Source of the DNA: an uncultured bacterium
GTDB taxonomy: Bacteria > Bacillota_I > Bacilli_A > RFN20 > CAG-826
Assembly (NCBI GenBank): GCA_949292105.1
Contig: CASEYK010000051.1
Location: forward strand, 1 to 33,341
Length of the DNA stretch: 33,341 nucleotides
Direction of reading: 5' to 3'
In this document: in pieces, positions 7,333 to 15,427 of the stretch
Layout: every line of letters begins with the position of its first letter
Position numbering within the stretch: the stretch's first letter is position 1
The notes under the pieces: generated by a model
What the model was told of the DNA's origin: nothing
Seen by the model: only the letters and a program-made list of their open reading frames with translations
Databases searched by the model: none
Made by a program: the position numbers and the translations under genes

Positions 7333-9389
7333 TATTTGCCCTTCTTTTGCTCATCGCTTAATTTGATGTCTAAATCAGAAGTGAACAAGGCATCATCTTT
7401 GCCTAAAGCATTAGGAATAATGGTGAATGTATTGGAAATACCGTCTTGTGCATCAGCGAATGGAAGTTTTGACACTGATGCGAGCGAAGAGACAGCACCG
7501 TGAGTGTCACGGCCGTGCATTGGGTTGGCGCCTGGAGCAAACGCTTCGCCTTTCTTTCTACCATCAGGGGTAGCGCCAGTATTTTTGCCATAAACAACAT
7601 TTGAAGTAATAGTCAAAATAGATGTGGTTGGGATACCGTGGCGATAAGTAAAGTTGCCTTTAACAAAGTTCATGAAAGTATGAACGACATTTTCAGCAAT
7701 CTCATCAACGCGATCATCATCATTACCGAATTTTGGGAAGTCGCCTTCGATTTCATAATCGACAACGATACCATTTTCGTCTCGGATTGGCTTAACCTTT
7801 GCATACTTAATCGCTGAGAGAGAGTCAGCTACGACTGAAAGTCCAGCAATACCAGTAGCAAACCATCTAGTCACTTTACTGTCGTGAAGAGCCATTTGGA
7901 GTCTCTCATAGCAGTATTTATCGTGCATATAGTGAATAATGTTTAAAGCGTTGACATAAACATTAGCCAACCATTTCATCATGTCTTTGAATTTATCCCA
8001 AACATCATCATAAGAGAGATATTCTCCAACGGCAGGACGATATTTTGGACCAACTTGCATTTTTGAGATTTCATCAACACCACCATTGATGGCATAGAGC
8101 AAACATTTAGCGAGGTTGGCTCTTGCCCCAAAGAATTGCATTTCTTTACCAACTTTCATTGAAGAAACGCAGCATGCAATAGCATAGTCGTCGCCGTGAA
8201 CTTGTCTCATTAAGTCATCGTTTTCATATTGAACCGATGAAGAAATAATAGATGTTTTAGCGCAGAAACGCTTGAAATTGAGTGGCAAACGTTTAGCCCA
8301 TAAAATCGTTAAGTTTGGTTCAGGGCTCGTTCCTAAGTTAACCAATGTGTGTAAATATCTAAACGACATTTTGGTGACTAAGTGGCGGCCGTCAACACCA
8401 ACACCACCGATTGATTCAGTAACCCAAGTTGGATCACCTGAGAATAATTCGTTATATTCGTTTGTTCTAGCGAATTTCACGAGTCGAAGTTTCATAATAA
8501 AGTGATCGACAAATTCTTGAATTTCACTTTCTGTGTATAAACCTTTTTTCAAATCTCTTTGTGCGTAGATATCAATGAAAGTCGATGTTCTTCCAAGCGA
8601 CATAGCTGCGCCATTTTGCTCTTTAATAGCAGCCAAGTACGCTAAATACATCCACTGGATAGCTTCTTTGACATCTTTAGCTGGTCTTGAAATATCAAAA
8701 CCATAGATTTTGCCTAATTCTTTTAATTCTTGTAAAGCTTTAATTTGCTCGCTCAGTTCTTCTCTTTCGCGAATAACATCTTCGTACATCGTTGTGATGG
8801 TGTTGTTTTTGTCTTTTTGTTTGAATTCGATTAAGCGATCAACGCCGTATAAAGCCACACGGCGATAATCACCAATAATGCGGCCACGGCCATAAGCATC
8901 TGGAAGCCCTGTAATAATGTGTGAATGTCGGCACGCTCTCATTTCAGGAGTATAAGCGTCAAATACACCGGCATTGTGAGTTTTACGATATTTATTAAAG
9001 ATTTCGCGAACGCTTTCATCAACTTCATAACCATAAGCTTTACAAGCTTTTTCCGCACAAAGAATTCCACCATTTGGTTGTAAACTTCTCTTTAATGGTT
9101 TATCGGTTTGCAAGCCGACAATCGTTTCTAAATCTTTATCGATATATCCTGCAGGATGCGAAGTAATTGTCGATATAACTTTGGTATCCATATCGAGCAC
9201 TCCACCATTTTCTGTCTCTTTTTTGAAAAGTTGAAGTACTTCTTCCCATAGTTTTTTAGTTCTTTCAGTCGGTGGAGCTAAAAAGCTATCATCGCCATCA
9301 TATGGTTCGTAGTTGTGTTGAATAAAACTGCGAACATTAATTTCTTTTTGCCATTTGCCTGGCTCAAATCCTTCCCATTCCTCAAACAT
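7332..9389 (-). CDS. pflB: Pyruvate formate-lyase catalytic body, lacking its C-terminal glycyl-radical domain
   Basis: 685 aa from the ATG at 9389, which has AAAGGA at proper spacing and gives the standard PFL N-terminus ([18 protein letters not shown]). The frame is open further up to 9515 but that would include the promoter. PFL converts pyruvate and CoA to acetyl-CoA and formate. Visible are [20 protein letters not shown], the catalytic Cys pair in AIACCVSSM near residue 410, and [20 protein letters not shown]. The protein stops after [17 protein letters not shown], exactly where other PFLs enter their last ~75 residues with the radical glycine. That domain is supplied by a separate gene two positions downstream. 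The stop overlaps the next ATG (TAATG). Normal single-chain PFL is about 740-760 aa. Confidence 0.93.
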   Translation of the reverse strand: MFEEWEGFEPGKWQKEINVRSFIQHNYEPYDGDDSFLAPPTERTKKLWEEVLQLFKKETENGGVLDMDTKVISTITSHPAGYIDKDLETIVGLQTDKPLKRSLQPNGGILCAEKACKAYGYEVDESVREIFNKYRKTHNAGVFDAYTPEMRACRHSHIITGLPDAYGRGRIIGDYRRVALYGVDRLIEFKQKDKNNTITTMYEDVIREREELSEQIKALQELKELGKIYGFDISRPAKDVKEAIQWMYLAYLAAIKEQNGAAMSLGRTSTFIDIYAQRDLKKGLYTESEIQEFVDHFIMKLRLVKFARTNEYNELFSGDPTWVTESIGGVGVDGRHLVTKMSFRYLHTLVNLGTSPEPNLTILWAKRLPLNFKRFCAKTSIISSSVQYENDDLMRQVHGDDYAIACCVSSMKVGKEMQFFGARANLAKCLLYAINGGVDEISKMQVGPKYRPAVGEYLSYDDVWDKFKDMMKWLANVYVNALNIIHYMHDKYCYERLQMALHDSKVTRWFATGIAGLSVVADSLSAIKYAKVKPIRDENGIVVDYEIEGDFPKFGNDDDRVDEIAENVVHTFMNFVKGNFTYRHGIPTTSILTITSNVVYGKNTGATPDGRKKGEAFAPGANPMHGRDTHGAVSSLASVSKLPFADAQDGISNTFTIIPNALGKDDALFTSDLDIKLSDEQKKGK

Positions 9390-9431
9390 TTGTTTTATCC
9401 TTTCTCTTTTTGTAATCTTTCTTTCGATATC

Positions 9432-9456
9432 TATGTTTATTGTATCACTAAACATA
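9432..9456. promoter_or_regulatory. Inverted repeat in the pfl leader (operator-like)
   Basis: Perfect 8-bp arms TATGTTTA and TAAACATA are separated by 9 bp, placed 10-35 bp downstream of the expected transcription start. The position fits a repressor operator. It does not match the Rex consensus closely, and its binding protein is not apparent in the window. Confidence 0.4.
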
Positions 9457-9466
9457 TCTATCGACC

Positions 9467-9482
9467 GATAAGAATTATACCA
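9467..9482 (-). promoter_or_regulatory. Extended -10 promoter of the pfl operon
   Basis: On the minus strand TGGTATAAT gives a perfect -10 hexamer (9474-9479) with a TGn extension (9480-9482). No convincing -35 is present at 17 bp, as is common for extended -10 promoters. The expected transcription start near 9467 leaves a leader of about 78 nt before the ATG at 9389. Confidence 0.65.
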
Positions 9483-9515
9483 AAACAAATAATAAAAGCA
9501 TAATAAAAGGCTCAT

Positions 9516-9546
9516 AAAATAAAATAATGTGATGCAATCACATTAT
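9516..9546 (-). terminator. Hairpin after the lipoprotein gene; terminator or activator site
   Basis: Perfect 10-bp arms ATAATGTGAT and ATCACATTAT flank a 3-nt centre (9524-9546). On the minus strand the hairpin is followed by TTTATTTTAT, as in a weak, AT-rich terminator, about 30 bp beyond the lipoprotein stop. The core TGTGA-N5-TCACA also looks like a CRP/FNR-type palindrome, and its centre lies about 68 bp upstream of the expected pfl transcription start, so it could instead or also be an activator site. Confidence 0.5.
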
Positions 9547-9576
9547 AATTATTGTTTTGCTTTTTGCTTTAATATA

Positions 9577-10461
9577 TTAAGTTTTTGACAAAGAATTAAC
9601 TTCTTTATAGAGATAAGTATTAAATGGCGCGCCACCAGAAATGTCGTTGATTTCTTCTTGATAAGTGATAGTCGAAATCAATTTGTTTTTAATCTGATAC
9701 GATAAACTAGCACGGTTCTCAATGATGGCGGTTTCGTTGGATACTACTTTTTCAAAAGAAATAGTAAATAGTATTGCTCCTGTTTCGTTGTCTAGGGATG
9801 CGCTATATTCCATGCCAGTATCAAGTTGACTTTTATCATAAGCATTAAATAACTTTTCAAGATATGAATTAGAGTTGGTCATATTCATCTTTTCATAATA
9901 CAAATCTTGTGAGAAAGAATATCGCTTGCTGACATCATTTGCTTCGCCCGGATAATCTTCTGCTTCAGTAAAATAGAGCAAGTTTTCTTCAGCGGTTAAA
10001 GAATAAGTGCCTTCTCTTTGTTCGGTAGTCGATTGGTTTAAATCGGTCCAAACGGTCGAAGAAATACTGATTGTGCCAGAAACGCTATATTCTGTGTCAG
10101 AACGCTTTAAGTTCTTGCTGGTAGTGCGAGAATAATTGCCAGATAAATTATTGCCGAGTTCATCGACATATGTAAGTTTTTCGACAATTGATAAATTTGA
10201 GGTGTTGTAATAATAATCATCGCCACCGCTTTGAATCGCTTCAATATATAACTCGTAATTTGTTAAGTTCGTTTCATCAGATAAAAACGAAAAAACATTT
10301 GTGCGATTGAAATCGAATTGAAGGTCATGAATCGTTAAGGAAGAAGAAGTGTCAAAGTCTGGATAAGAATATTCAGATGAACTTTCACTCGAACCACCAC
10401 AGCCAGTCAAAAGAGTAGCAATTAAAATGGATAACAATGCAAAACAATTACTTTTTTTCAT
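9577..10461 (-). CDS. Lipoprotein of unknown function
   Basis: 294 aa. The N-terminus is a clear lipoprotein signal: MKKSN, a hydrophobic core, and the lipobox LLTGC with the lipidated Cys at residue 21. A Ser/Gly-rich linker follows (GGSSESSSEYS). The mature part has many alternating polar/hydrophobic segments and repeated motifs of the type SYSRT, TYSLT and YSASL, suggesting a beta-rich fold on the outer face of the membrane. I do not recognise a family. The start lies inside the last 14 bp of tadA, so the two genes are coupled; only a weak purine-rich stretch (AGAGAG) serves as ribosome-binding site. A hairpin follows the stop. Confidence 0.8.
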   Translation of the reverse strand: MKKSNCFALLSILIATLLTGCGGSSESSSEYSYPDFDTSSSLTIHDLQFDFNRTNVFSFLSDETNLTNYELYIEAIQSGGDDYYYNTSNLSIVEKLTYVDELGNNLSGNYSRTTSKNLKRSDTEYSVSGTISISSTVWTDLNQSTTEQREGTYSLTAEENLLYFTEAEDYPGEANDVSKRYSFSQDLYYEKMNMTNSNSYLEKLFNAYDKSQLDTGMEYSASLDNETGAILFTISFEKVVSNETAIIENRASLSYQIKNKLISTITYQEEINDISGGAPFNTYLYKEVNSLSKT

Positions 10462-10918
10462 TTTTTTCTCTCTTTATCTTAAAGTAATTAGTGAGCATTT
10501 CGCTACACTCTTTTTCTAATACACCACCAACCACATTCGGTTTGTGGTTAATGTTAGTAGCCGAAAGGCTATCGATTGACGAACCATATGCCCCTCCCTT
10601 TTTGTCATAAGCACCAAAATAAATTGTTCTGATTCGGGCGAGATTAATTGCTCCAGCACACATTAAACACGGCTCTAGTGTCACAAACATATCGACATCA
10701 ATTAACCGCCAATTTTTTAATTTTTTGCATGCTTTGTTAATAGCTAAAATTTCTGCATGAGCAGTTGAACATTGTTGGCTCTCGCGAAGATTAAAAGCTT
10801 TGGCGAGGACTCGCCCATCTTTCACTAACACACATCCGACGGGAACTTCATCCTTCTCCAACGCTTTGTGCGCTTCTTTAATAGCTAGAAGCATAAATTT
10901 TGTTTCGTAATTTGACAT
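10448..10918 (-). CDS. tadA: tRNA-specific adenosine deaminase
   Basis: 156 aa from the ATG at 10918, giving MSNYETKFMLLAIKEA, the usual TadA start; another ATG at 10936 lies inside the SRP RNA 3' stem. The enzyme deaminates A34 to inosine in tRNA-Arg(ACG). Zinc and catalytic residues are in place: HAE at 54-56 and PCLMC at 83-87, with VPVGCVLVKDG and GAYDKKGGAYG also typical. The 3' end overlaps the lipoprotein start by 14 bp. The gene sits directly downstream of the SRP RNA, a neighbourhood known from Bacillus (tadA next to scr). No Shine-Dalgarno is visible, since the region upstream is the SRP RNA itself. Confidence 0.95.
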   Translation of the reverse strand: MSNYETKFMLLAIKEAHKALEKDEVPVGCVLVKDGRVLAKAFNLRESQQCSTAHAEILAINKACKKLKNWRLIDVDMFVTLEPCLMCAGAINLARIRTIYFGAYDKKGGAYGSSIDSLSATNINHKPNVVGGVLEKECSEMLTNYFKIKREKNEKK

Positions 10919-10924
10919 AAAAAT

Positions 10925-11004
10925 AAACCATCGCACATGAATAAGGCACTTAAGGCTGCTATATTCCTATCCTGACCTGGTTCGTGAATACCCATCGCGA
11001 TGGC
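10925..11004 (-). ncRNA. ffs: Bacterial signal recognition particle RNA (4.5S-type, small form)
   Basis: About 80 nt. The core CCAGGTCAGGATAGGAATATA followed by GCAGCC carries the conserved SRP domain IV: the GGTCAGG / AGCAGCC asymmetric loop and an apical AUA-GGAA-UAU stem closed by a GNRA tetraloop. The 5' end CCATCGC pairs with GCGATGG at the 3' end (10928-10934), and TTTATTTTT follows as a terminator-like tail. It lacks an Alu domain, so it is the short 4.5S type. It binds Ffh to target membrane proteins. The predicted 3' tail runs to within a few bases of the tadA start codon. Exact ends are inferred from the pairing and the promoter. Confidence 0.93.
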
Positions 11005-11010
11005 TTAACT

Positions 11011-11018
11011 ATTATATC
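11011..11018 (-). promoter_or_regulatory. Extended -10 promoter of the SRP RNA
   Basis: On the minus strand TGATATAAT gives TG-A plus a perfect TATAAT (11011-11016), placing the start near 11004-11006, just at the 5' strand of the SRP RNA terminal stem. A weak TGATGT lies about 18 bp upstream. The promoter is only about 20 bp beyond the amylase stop, with no terminator between. Confidence 0.7.
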
Positions 11019-11037
11019 ACATTTTTTATCTTTTACA

Positions 11038-13101
11038 TCAGTAATCAATCCAATTGAAACTAGAAGCATCAAACGTCGAATTTGAACCTATATCGATATC
11101 ATTTGTTTTAACAAGTTCATTGCCCCAACTGGCACTAGTGATGCTCGTGTTAGAAGAAAAAACAGCTAACAAGAAATGGGTGTCGCTAGAATTGATATCA
11201 AAAGTGAACTGATCTTCAACGCGATTGCCATCGACCCACCGACCACTTGTTCCATCTCCCCACACCCAAGCGAAAATGACATCATCTACGTATTTAGAAG
11301 GAATGTTGTTGATTAAAATGTCTTTTATTTCAAAACTGCTGTATCGATAAGTTTTAGAAAAAGAAACCGCCCCGTTTTTATTGCTGGCATAAACATACAA
11401 TTCATATTCGTCGACGCCTTCGAGATAGTTGATTGTCACATCGGCTGAATTTGTGAAATAAATTGGGGTAGAATTATTGATTGTATAAAACGCTTCTTCG
11501 GCTCCCAAAACAGAAATAGATATATGTGTTGAGTCTCCGCTAAAAGTTTCCCCGTCGTCAGCGATTGAAATAATTGGCTTTGCATTTTCTAAAATCGAAA
11601 GAGAATACAAAACAGCAACATCTTCGTCGATTGAGGTAGTTAAATGACCGTCGACGATTTGATAAGTATTACCATCGACCTTATTGAGATATTCACCATC
11701 TGGTAAATCAAATACAACGCTTGTCATCTCGTACTTATTTTCAACATCGACAACAACCGCTCCATAATCGCTGTTTTGCTTTCTAATATTGATATAAAAT
11801 CCTTGATTGTCGCTGATTGTTTGATTAAAAGAGGCAAAATCATTGTGAAAACAGTTAACAGCCGAAATGGCGTCGCTTTTCCAAGTGTCATAAGAAGTAA
11901 TATCGCCAACTTTTAACGATGAAGATTGGGGACGAGGAAAATAAAGGACCGAAACATCTTTTTTGCTCGCTTCAATCATATAAGCTTTATCGATTAAATC
12001 TTGATTAATGTTGGTGGTTTCTTGACTATCGTTTGCAAAAGTGTCGTGCGATTCTCCCCACAAAACAATTTTGGAAGGTTCTTGCTCTGTAATGTAGCTA
12101 TCATAAGTTGCCTCAGTTATGTTTTTATTAACTATTCCGTCTAAAACAAGAGAACTGGTGGAATTATCGGTAATCGACATTCTTTTGGTATAAGCCTCAT
12201 ATGTGCGACCTTCGCCCACAGTATTAAGTATTTCTCCGTAGACAAATAGCTGATCAATACCCAATGATTCCGCATAATCATTGATGCCACCAATAACATA
12301 TTCCCAATAACTGGAGGAATAAATACCATCTTCGTCGGTCTCGATGTGTTTAGCGGCGTCGAAGCGAAAACCATCAACACCAGCATCAACATATTCTTTA
12401 AGAAGTGATAATACTCTATCTTGAACAATCGGCGATTCAGTTTGTAAATCTGGATATCCACCCAAATTACCTTTGGTAACTTTTTCAACCGAACTATCGT
12501 CGACATAAAAATCATTGCCGTGTAGCAAATGATTAGAATAAATATCTGGCTCGTATTTTTGAACATCACTGTGAAAAGATTTTGTCGTTCCACCCGCCAA
12601 GTGGTTTGAAACGACATCAACAATAATTTTGAGGCCTCTTTTTTCTGCTTTCTCGCAAAGACTAACTAAATCTTGTTTACTGCCGAGGGAATGGTTGGTT
12701 TTAGCGATTGAAAAGCCGAGTGGTTGATATAACTTCCACCACTGATCTTTATATGAACCATTTGGATAATAGTCCTTTTGAGGCTGCATAGGAGAAGTTT
12801 GGATGGCTGTATAGCCTGCTGCTTTTATGTCATCGAGCTGAGTGATGATATTATCCATCGACCAATTCCAAGCGTGAAGGATGGTTTCGTTAATACCAAA
12901 CTTTTTATTTTCTTCTACTCCTTCGCTCGACGAAACGGAAGTGTTCAAAGAACTGTCTTCGCTGTTCGAAACAGAAGAATCATCATCGCTTTGATGCACT
13001 TGACTAGATGATTCACTGCTTAATGGAGCAGAGCACGCCGAAAGCAAAGCCGCAGCAAGAAAAACGATGACTTTGCCACTGATAATTGTTTTGATTTTCA
13101 T
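11038..13101 (-). CDS. Surface lipoprotein alpha-amylase (GH13, AmyE-like)
   Basis: 687 aa. Lipoprotein signal with lipobox LLSAC (Cys23), then a Ser/Asp-rich linker to about residue 65. The catalytic domain closely follows Bacillus AmyE: ILHAWNWSMDNI, GYTAIQTSPMQP, WWKLYQPLGF, VDVVSNH, the nucleophile in DGFRFDAAKHIE (Asp248), the acid/base in VYGEIL (Glu290) and the third acid in WGESHDTFAND (Asp353). After about residue 505 come beta-rich C-terminal segments (ISIADDGETFSGDSTHISIS; a final part with VIFAWVWGDGTSGRWVDG) that look like carbohydrate-binding modules of the starch-binding type. It should hydrolyse alpha-1,4-glucan at the cell surface. It begins 3 bp after the serS stop with no Shine-Dalgarno, so it appears to ride on the gyrase-serS transcript. 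Confidence 0.93.
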   Translation of the reverse strand: MKIKTIISGKVIVFLAAALLSACSAPLSSESSSQVHQSDDDSSVSNSEDSSLNTSVSSSEGVEENKKFGINETILHAWNWSMDNIITQLDDIKAAGYTAIQTSPMQPQKDYYPNGSYKDQWWKLYQPLGFSIAKTNHSLGSKQDLVSLCEKAEKRGLKIIVDVVSNHLAGGTTKSFHSDVQKYEPDIYSNHLLHGNDFYVDDSSVEKVTKGNLGGYPDLQTESPIVQDRVLSLLKEYVDAGVDGFRFDAAKHIETDEDGIYSSSYWEYVIGGINDYAESLGIDQLFVYGEILNTVGEGRTYEAYTKRMSITDNSTSSLVLDGIVNKNITEATYDSYITEQEPSKIVLWGESHDTFANDSQETTNINQDLIDKAYMIEASKKDVSVLYFPRPQSSSLKVGDITSYDTWKSDAISAVNCFHNDFASFNQTISDNQGFYINIRKQNSDYGAVVVDVENKYEMTSVVFDLPDGEYLNKVDGNTYQIVDGHLTTSIDEDVAVLYSLSILENAKPIISIADDGETFSGDSTHISISVLGAEEAFYTINNSTPIYFTNSADVTINYLEGVDEYELYVYASNKNGAVSFSKTYRYSSFEIKDILINNIPSKYVDDVIFAWVWGDGTSGRWVDGNRVEDQFTFDINSSDTHFLLAVFSSNTSITSASWGNELVKTNDIDIGSNSTFDASSFNWIDY

Positions 13102-13104
13102 GGT

Positions 13105-14388
13105 TTATTTTTTAATGGGTTTTAAAACTTTGATACCACCCATATATTTTTGCAATACTTCAGGAACAAGAACCGAGCCATCTTCTTGTTGAAACTGCTC
13201 TAAAATAGCTGGAAAAACACGCGAAGTAGCAAGGCCCGATGCATTAAGGGTATGAACATATTTAGTCTTGCCGCTCGCTTTATCGCGATATCTCATCATG
13301 CCTCTTCGAGCTTGGTAATCTCGAGCGTTTGAAGCGCTAGAAACTTCTTTGTATATATCAATACTTGGAAGATAAACTTCGATATCGTAAGTTCGAGCCA
13401 TCGAGTGTGAAATATCAGCAGCAGCCAATTTAGAAATATGGAAATGTAGACCAAGTTTTTCAACGAGGCTAGCGGCTTTATTGACCAATTCTTCAAAAGC
13501 GGCATCGCTTTGATCTGGCTTGGTATATTGGACGAGCTCAACTTTGTCGAATTGATATCCACGAATCATTCCTCTTTCTTCTGTACGATAAGAGCCTGCT
13601 TCCTTGCGGTAACATGGAGTGAAGGCAAAATATTTGTGAGGTAATTCATCCTCGTTCATAATTTCGTTGCGGTGCAAATTGACCAAGGCCGTTTCAGCAG
13701 TCGGTAGCAAAAATCTTTTTGGTTCGACTCCTTCAAGCCAAAACACATCTTCTTTAAATTTAGGGAATTGACCAGCTACATAGCCAGATTCATAATTTAA
13801 CAAATGTGGAGGTAGGATAAATTCATATCCATCTTTTAGATGCTCATCAATAAAGAAATTAATGAGTGCCCATTCAAGTCTAGCGCCTAGATTTGTATAG
13901 ACCCAACTGCCTCGACCGGCAATTTTAGAGCCGCGCTCATAATCGATTAAGCCAAGCGAAGTAGCAAGTTCAACGTGATCTTTAATCTTAAAGTTTGGAT
14001 GTGGTTTTTCGCCATAGGTTTTGATTACGATATTATTTTCTTTACCGCCACCGACCAAATCATCATCAGGAAGGTTTGGAAGAGCTTCTAAAAATGTTTT
14101 AAATTGATCATCAATCTCTTTCAATTTAATTTCATTTTCTTTATTTTTCTCGTTAATTTCTTTAACTTTTGCAAAGATTTCGTTAATATTTCCACCACTT
14201 TTCTTCACCATCGGAACAGTGCTAGATAAACGATTAGCCTCGGCTTTATTGTCTTCGACTTCACGCATTAAATCTTTTCTAGTTTTATCGAGTTCAAGCA
14301 GTTCTGTGAAATCAACATCCCAATTCTTTTTCTTTAGCGCTTCTTGCACTTTTTTAGGATTTTCACGAATTAAATTAATGTCAATCAT
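13105..14388 (-). CDS. serS: Seryl-tRNA synthetase
   Basis: 427 aa, full length for bacterial SerRS. The N-terminal ~110 residues form the tRNA-binding coiled coil (IDINLIRENPKKVQEALKKK and a long charged helical pair). Class II motif 2 is FTPCYRKEAGSYRTEERGMI and motif 3 is LNASGLATSRVFPAILEQFQ. Sites around motif 2 and the ordering loop (RGYQFDKVELVQY, SASNARDYQARRG) differ slightly from the common RQHQFDKVE and SCSNFEDFQARR but keep the key residues. GGAGG about 9 nt before the start lies inside the end of the glycosyltransferase gene. The start is 1 bp after that gene's stop, and the amylase follows after 3 bp. No T-box leader is possible at this position. Confidence 0.96.
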   Translation of the reverse strand: MIDINLIRENPKKVQEALKKKNWDVDFTELLELDKTRKDLMREVEDNKAEANRLSSTVPMVKKSGGNINEIFAKVKEINEKNKENEIKLKEIDDQFKTFLEALPNLPDDDLVGGGKENNIVIKTYGEKPHPNFKIKDHVELATSLGLIDYERGSKIAGRGSWVYTNLGARLEWALINFFIDEHLKDGYEFILPPHLLNYESGYVAGQFPKFKEDVFWLEGVEPKRFLLPTAETALVNLHRNEIMNEDELPHKYFAFTPCYRKEAGSYRTEERGMIRGYQFDKVELVQYTKPDQSDAAFEELVNKAASLVEKLGLHFHISKLAAADISHSMARTYDIEVYLPSIDIYKEVSSASNARDYQARRGMMRYRDKASGKTKYVHTLNASGLATSRVFPAILEQFQQEDGSVLVPEVLQKYMGGIKVLKPIKK

Positions 14389-14389
14389 C

Positions 14390-15424
14390 TTATTTTATCC
14401 TCCGATAATCATTGAGATTAATAGTTTCTTGATAATATTTTTTTAATGTTTTGCCGATAGCGGCCAAGTTGTACTGAGACACTTCTTGATAGGCTAATTC
14501 AGTAGTTGGCACTAGTTTTCCGTCGAAATAATCTTTCGTTAAAGAGGTTAAAGTTTCACTAAACTGTCCAACATAGGCATTAACGCCATCTTTGATTAAA
14601 TCGCCAAACATGGTCGTTTGTTCGCGAACGATAATTTGGCATTTCGCCGCCATCGCTTCAAATAAAGAAACAATACCTGGCGGTCGATAGGATGGAAGCA
14701 TAAATATTTTTGCATTTAATAGCGCGCTTCGATATACATCATCTGGAACATTGCCGACAAATTTCACATTTTTCGGCGCTGATTTGGCAATCGATTTAAT
14801 TTTATGTTTAGCGCGAGATATTGGGCATGGTCCAAAATAATAAAATAATACCTTTTTACAAGCTTTTGCAGCGTTGATGAAAGCGTTCAGTCCATCGGCA
14901 GTCTGATAATCGCCAAGACCGATGACTAAGTCCTTATTTAATTCTTCACCAAAATATCGGTAAAAGATCATTTTTTCGTTTTCTTTGGAGAAATCAAAAC
15001 GAGTAAGATTGACTCCAGGCGTACATATTTGGATTTCAGATACGACACCTTCTTGAATTAAAAACGATTTGGCTTTTTCATCAGGCACTAAGACAAGAGA
15101 AGCTTTATTTAAAAAGCGAAGGGCTCGAGCCGAGAGGCTGACTGTTCTTTTGCCATCAGAACTTTTATATTCGAGAAAAGAGGCATCTGGATCGCTCTCA
15201 CACTGCAGCGCTGAAACAACAACTGGAATATTATTTTCAATTGCGTCGTTGGCTTTGTTCTCGTCGAAAGGAGAGAGCAAATGAACAATATCATAACTAT
15301 CGACGACATTGTTCGTATACTCCACTCCTTCAATTTCGAGGGCACCTTTAATCGTTTTTCTAAGCCTGGTGCCTTCAAAATAACTATATTTGTCTTTTGG
15401 TTGAAAACAGACGAGAACTTTCAT
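14390..15424 (-). CDS. Glycosyltransferase, GT4-like (GT-B fold)
   Basis: 344 aa. The N-terminal half begins MKVLVCFQPKDKYSYFEGT and has DIVHLLSPF and a LVPDEKAKSFL segment. The C-terminal half has the GT4 pattern: VGNVPDDVYRSALLNAKIFM, then PSYRPPGIVSLFEAMAAKC, matching the ExxxxxxxE donor-binding loop in modified form, and a typical DLIKDGVNAYVG. GT4 enzymes of this type commonly glycosylate diacylglycerol or cell-surface glycans using a nucleotide sugar; the substrate here is unknown. No signal peptide, so cytoplasmic or membrane-peripheral. It is wedged between gyrA (3 bp gap) and serS (1 bp gap) and has only a weak ribosome-binding site. Confidence 0.85.
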   Translation of the reverse strand: MKVLVCFQPKDKYSYFEGTRLRKTIKGALEIEGVEYTNNVVDSYDIVHLLSPFDENKANDAIENNIPVVVSALQCESDPDASFLEYKSSDGKRTVSLSARALRFLNKASLVLVPDEKAKSFLIQEGVVSEIQICTPGVNLTRFDFSKENEKMIFYRYFGEELNKDLVIGLGDYQTADGLNAFINAAKACKKVLFYYFGPCPISRAKHKIKSIAKSAPKNVKFVGNVPDDVYRSALLNAKIFMLPSYRPPGIVSLFEAMAAKCQIIVREQTTMFGDLIKDGVNAYVGQFSETLTSLTKDYFDGKLVPTTELAYQEVSQYNLAAIGKTLKKYYQETINLNDYRRIK

Positions 15425-15427
15425 TTT

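Noticed and set aside
7110-7334. The split PFL as a simple sequencing frameshift
   Set aside because: The break is not a single indel. Two separate small genes each have their own start with coupling or Shine-Dalgarno signals, and both contain the same N-terminal module, which one continuous protein would not explain. No classic slippery heptamer is visible at the TAATG junction.
9524-9546. Rex operator upstream of pfl
   Set aside because: The palindrome core TGTGA-N5-TCACA does not fit the Rex TTGTGAA-N4-TTCACAA pattern, so no Rex assignment is made.
12141-12623. 160-aa alternative frame on the minus strand within the amylase gene
   Set aside because: It overlaps the catalytic GH13 segment read in another frame and has no family similarity.
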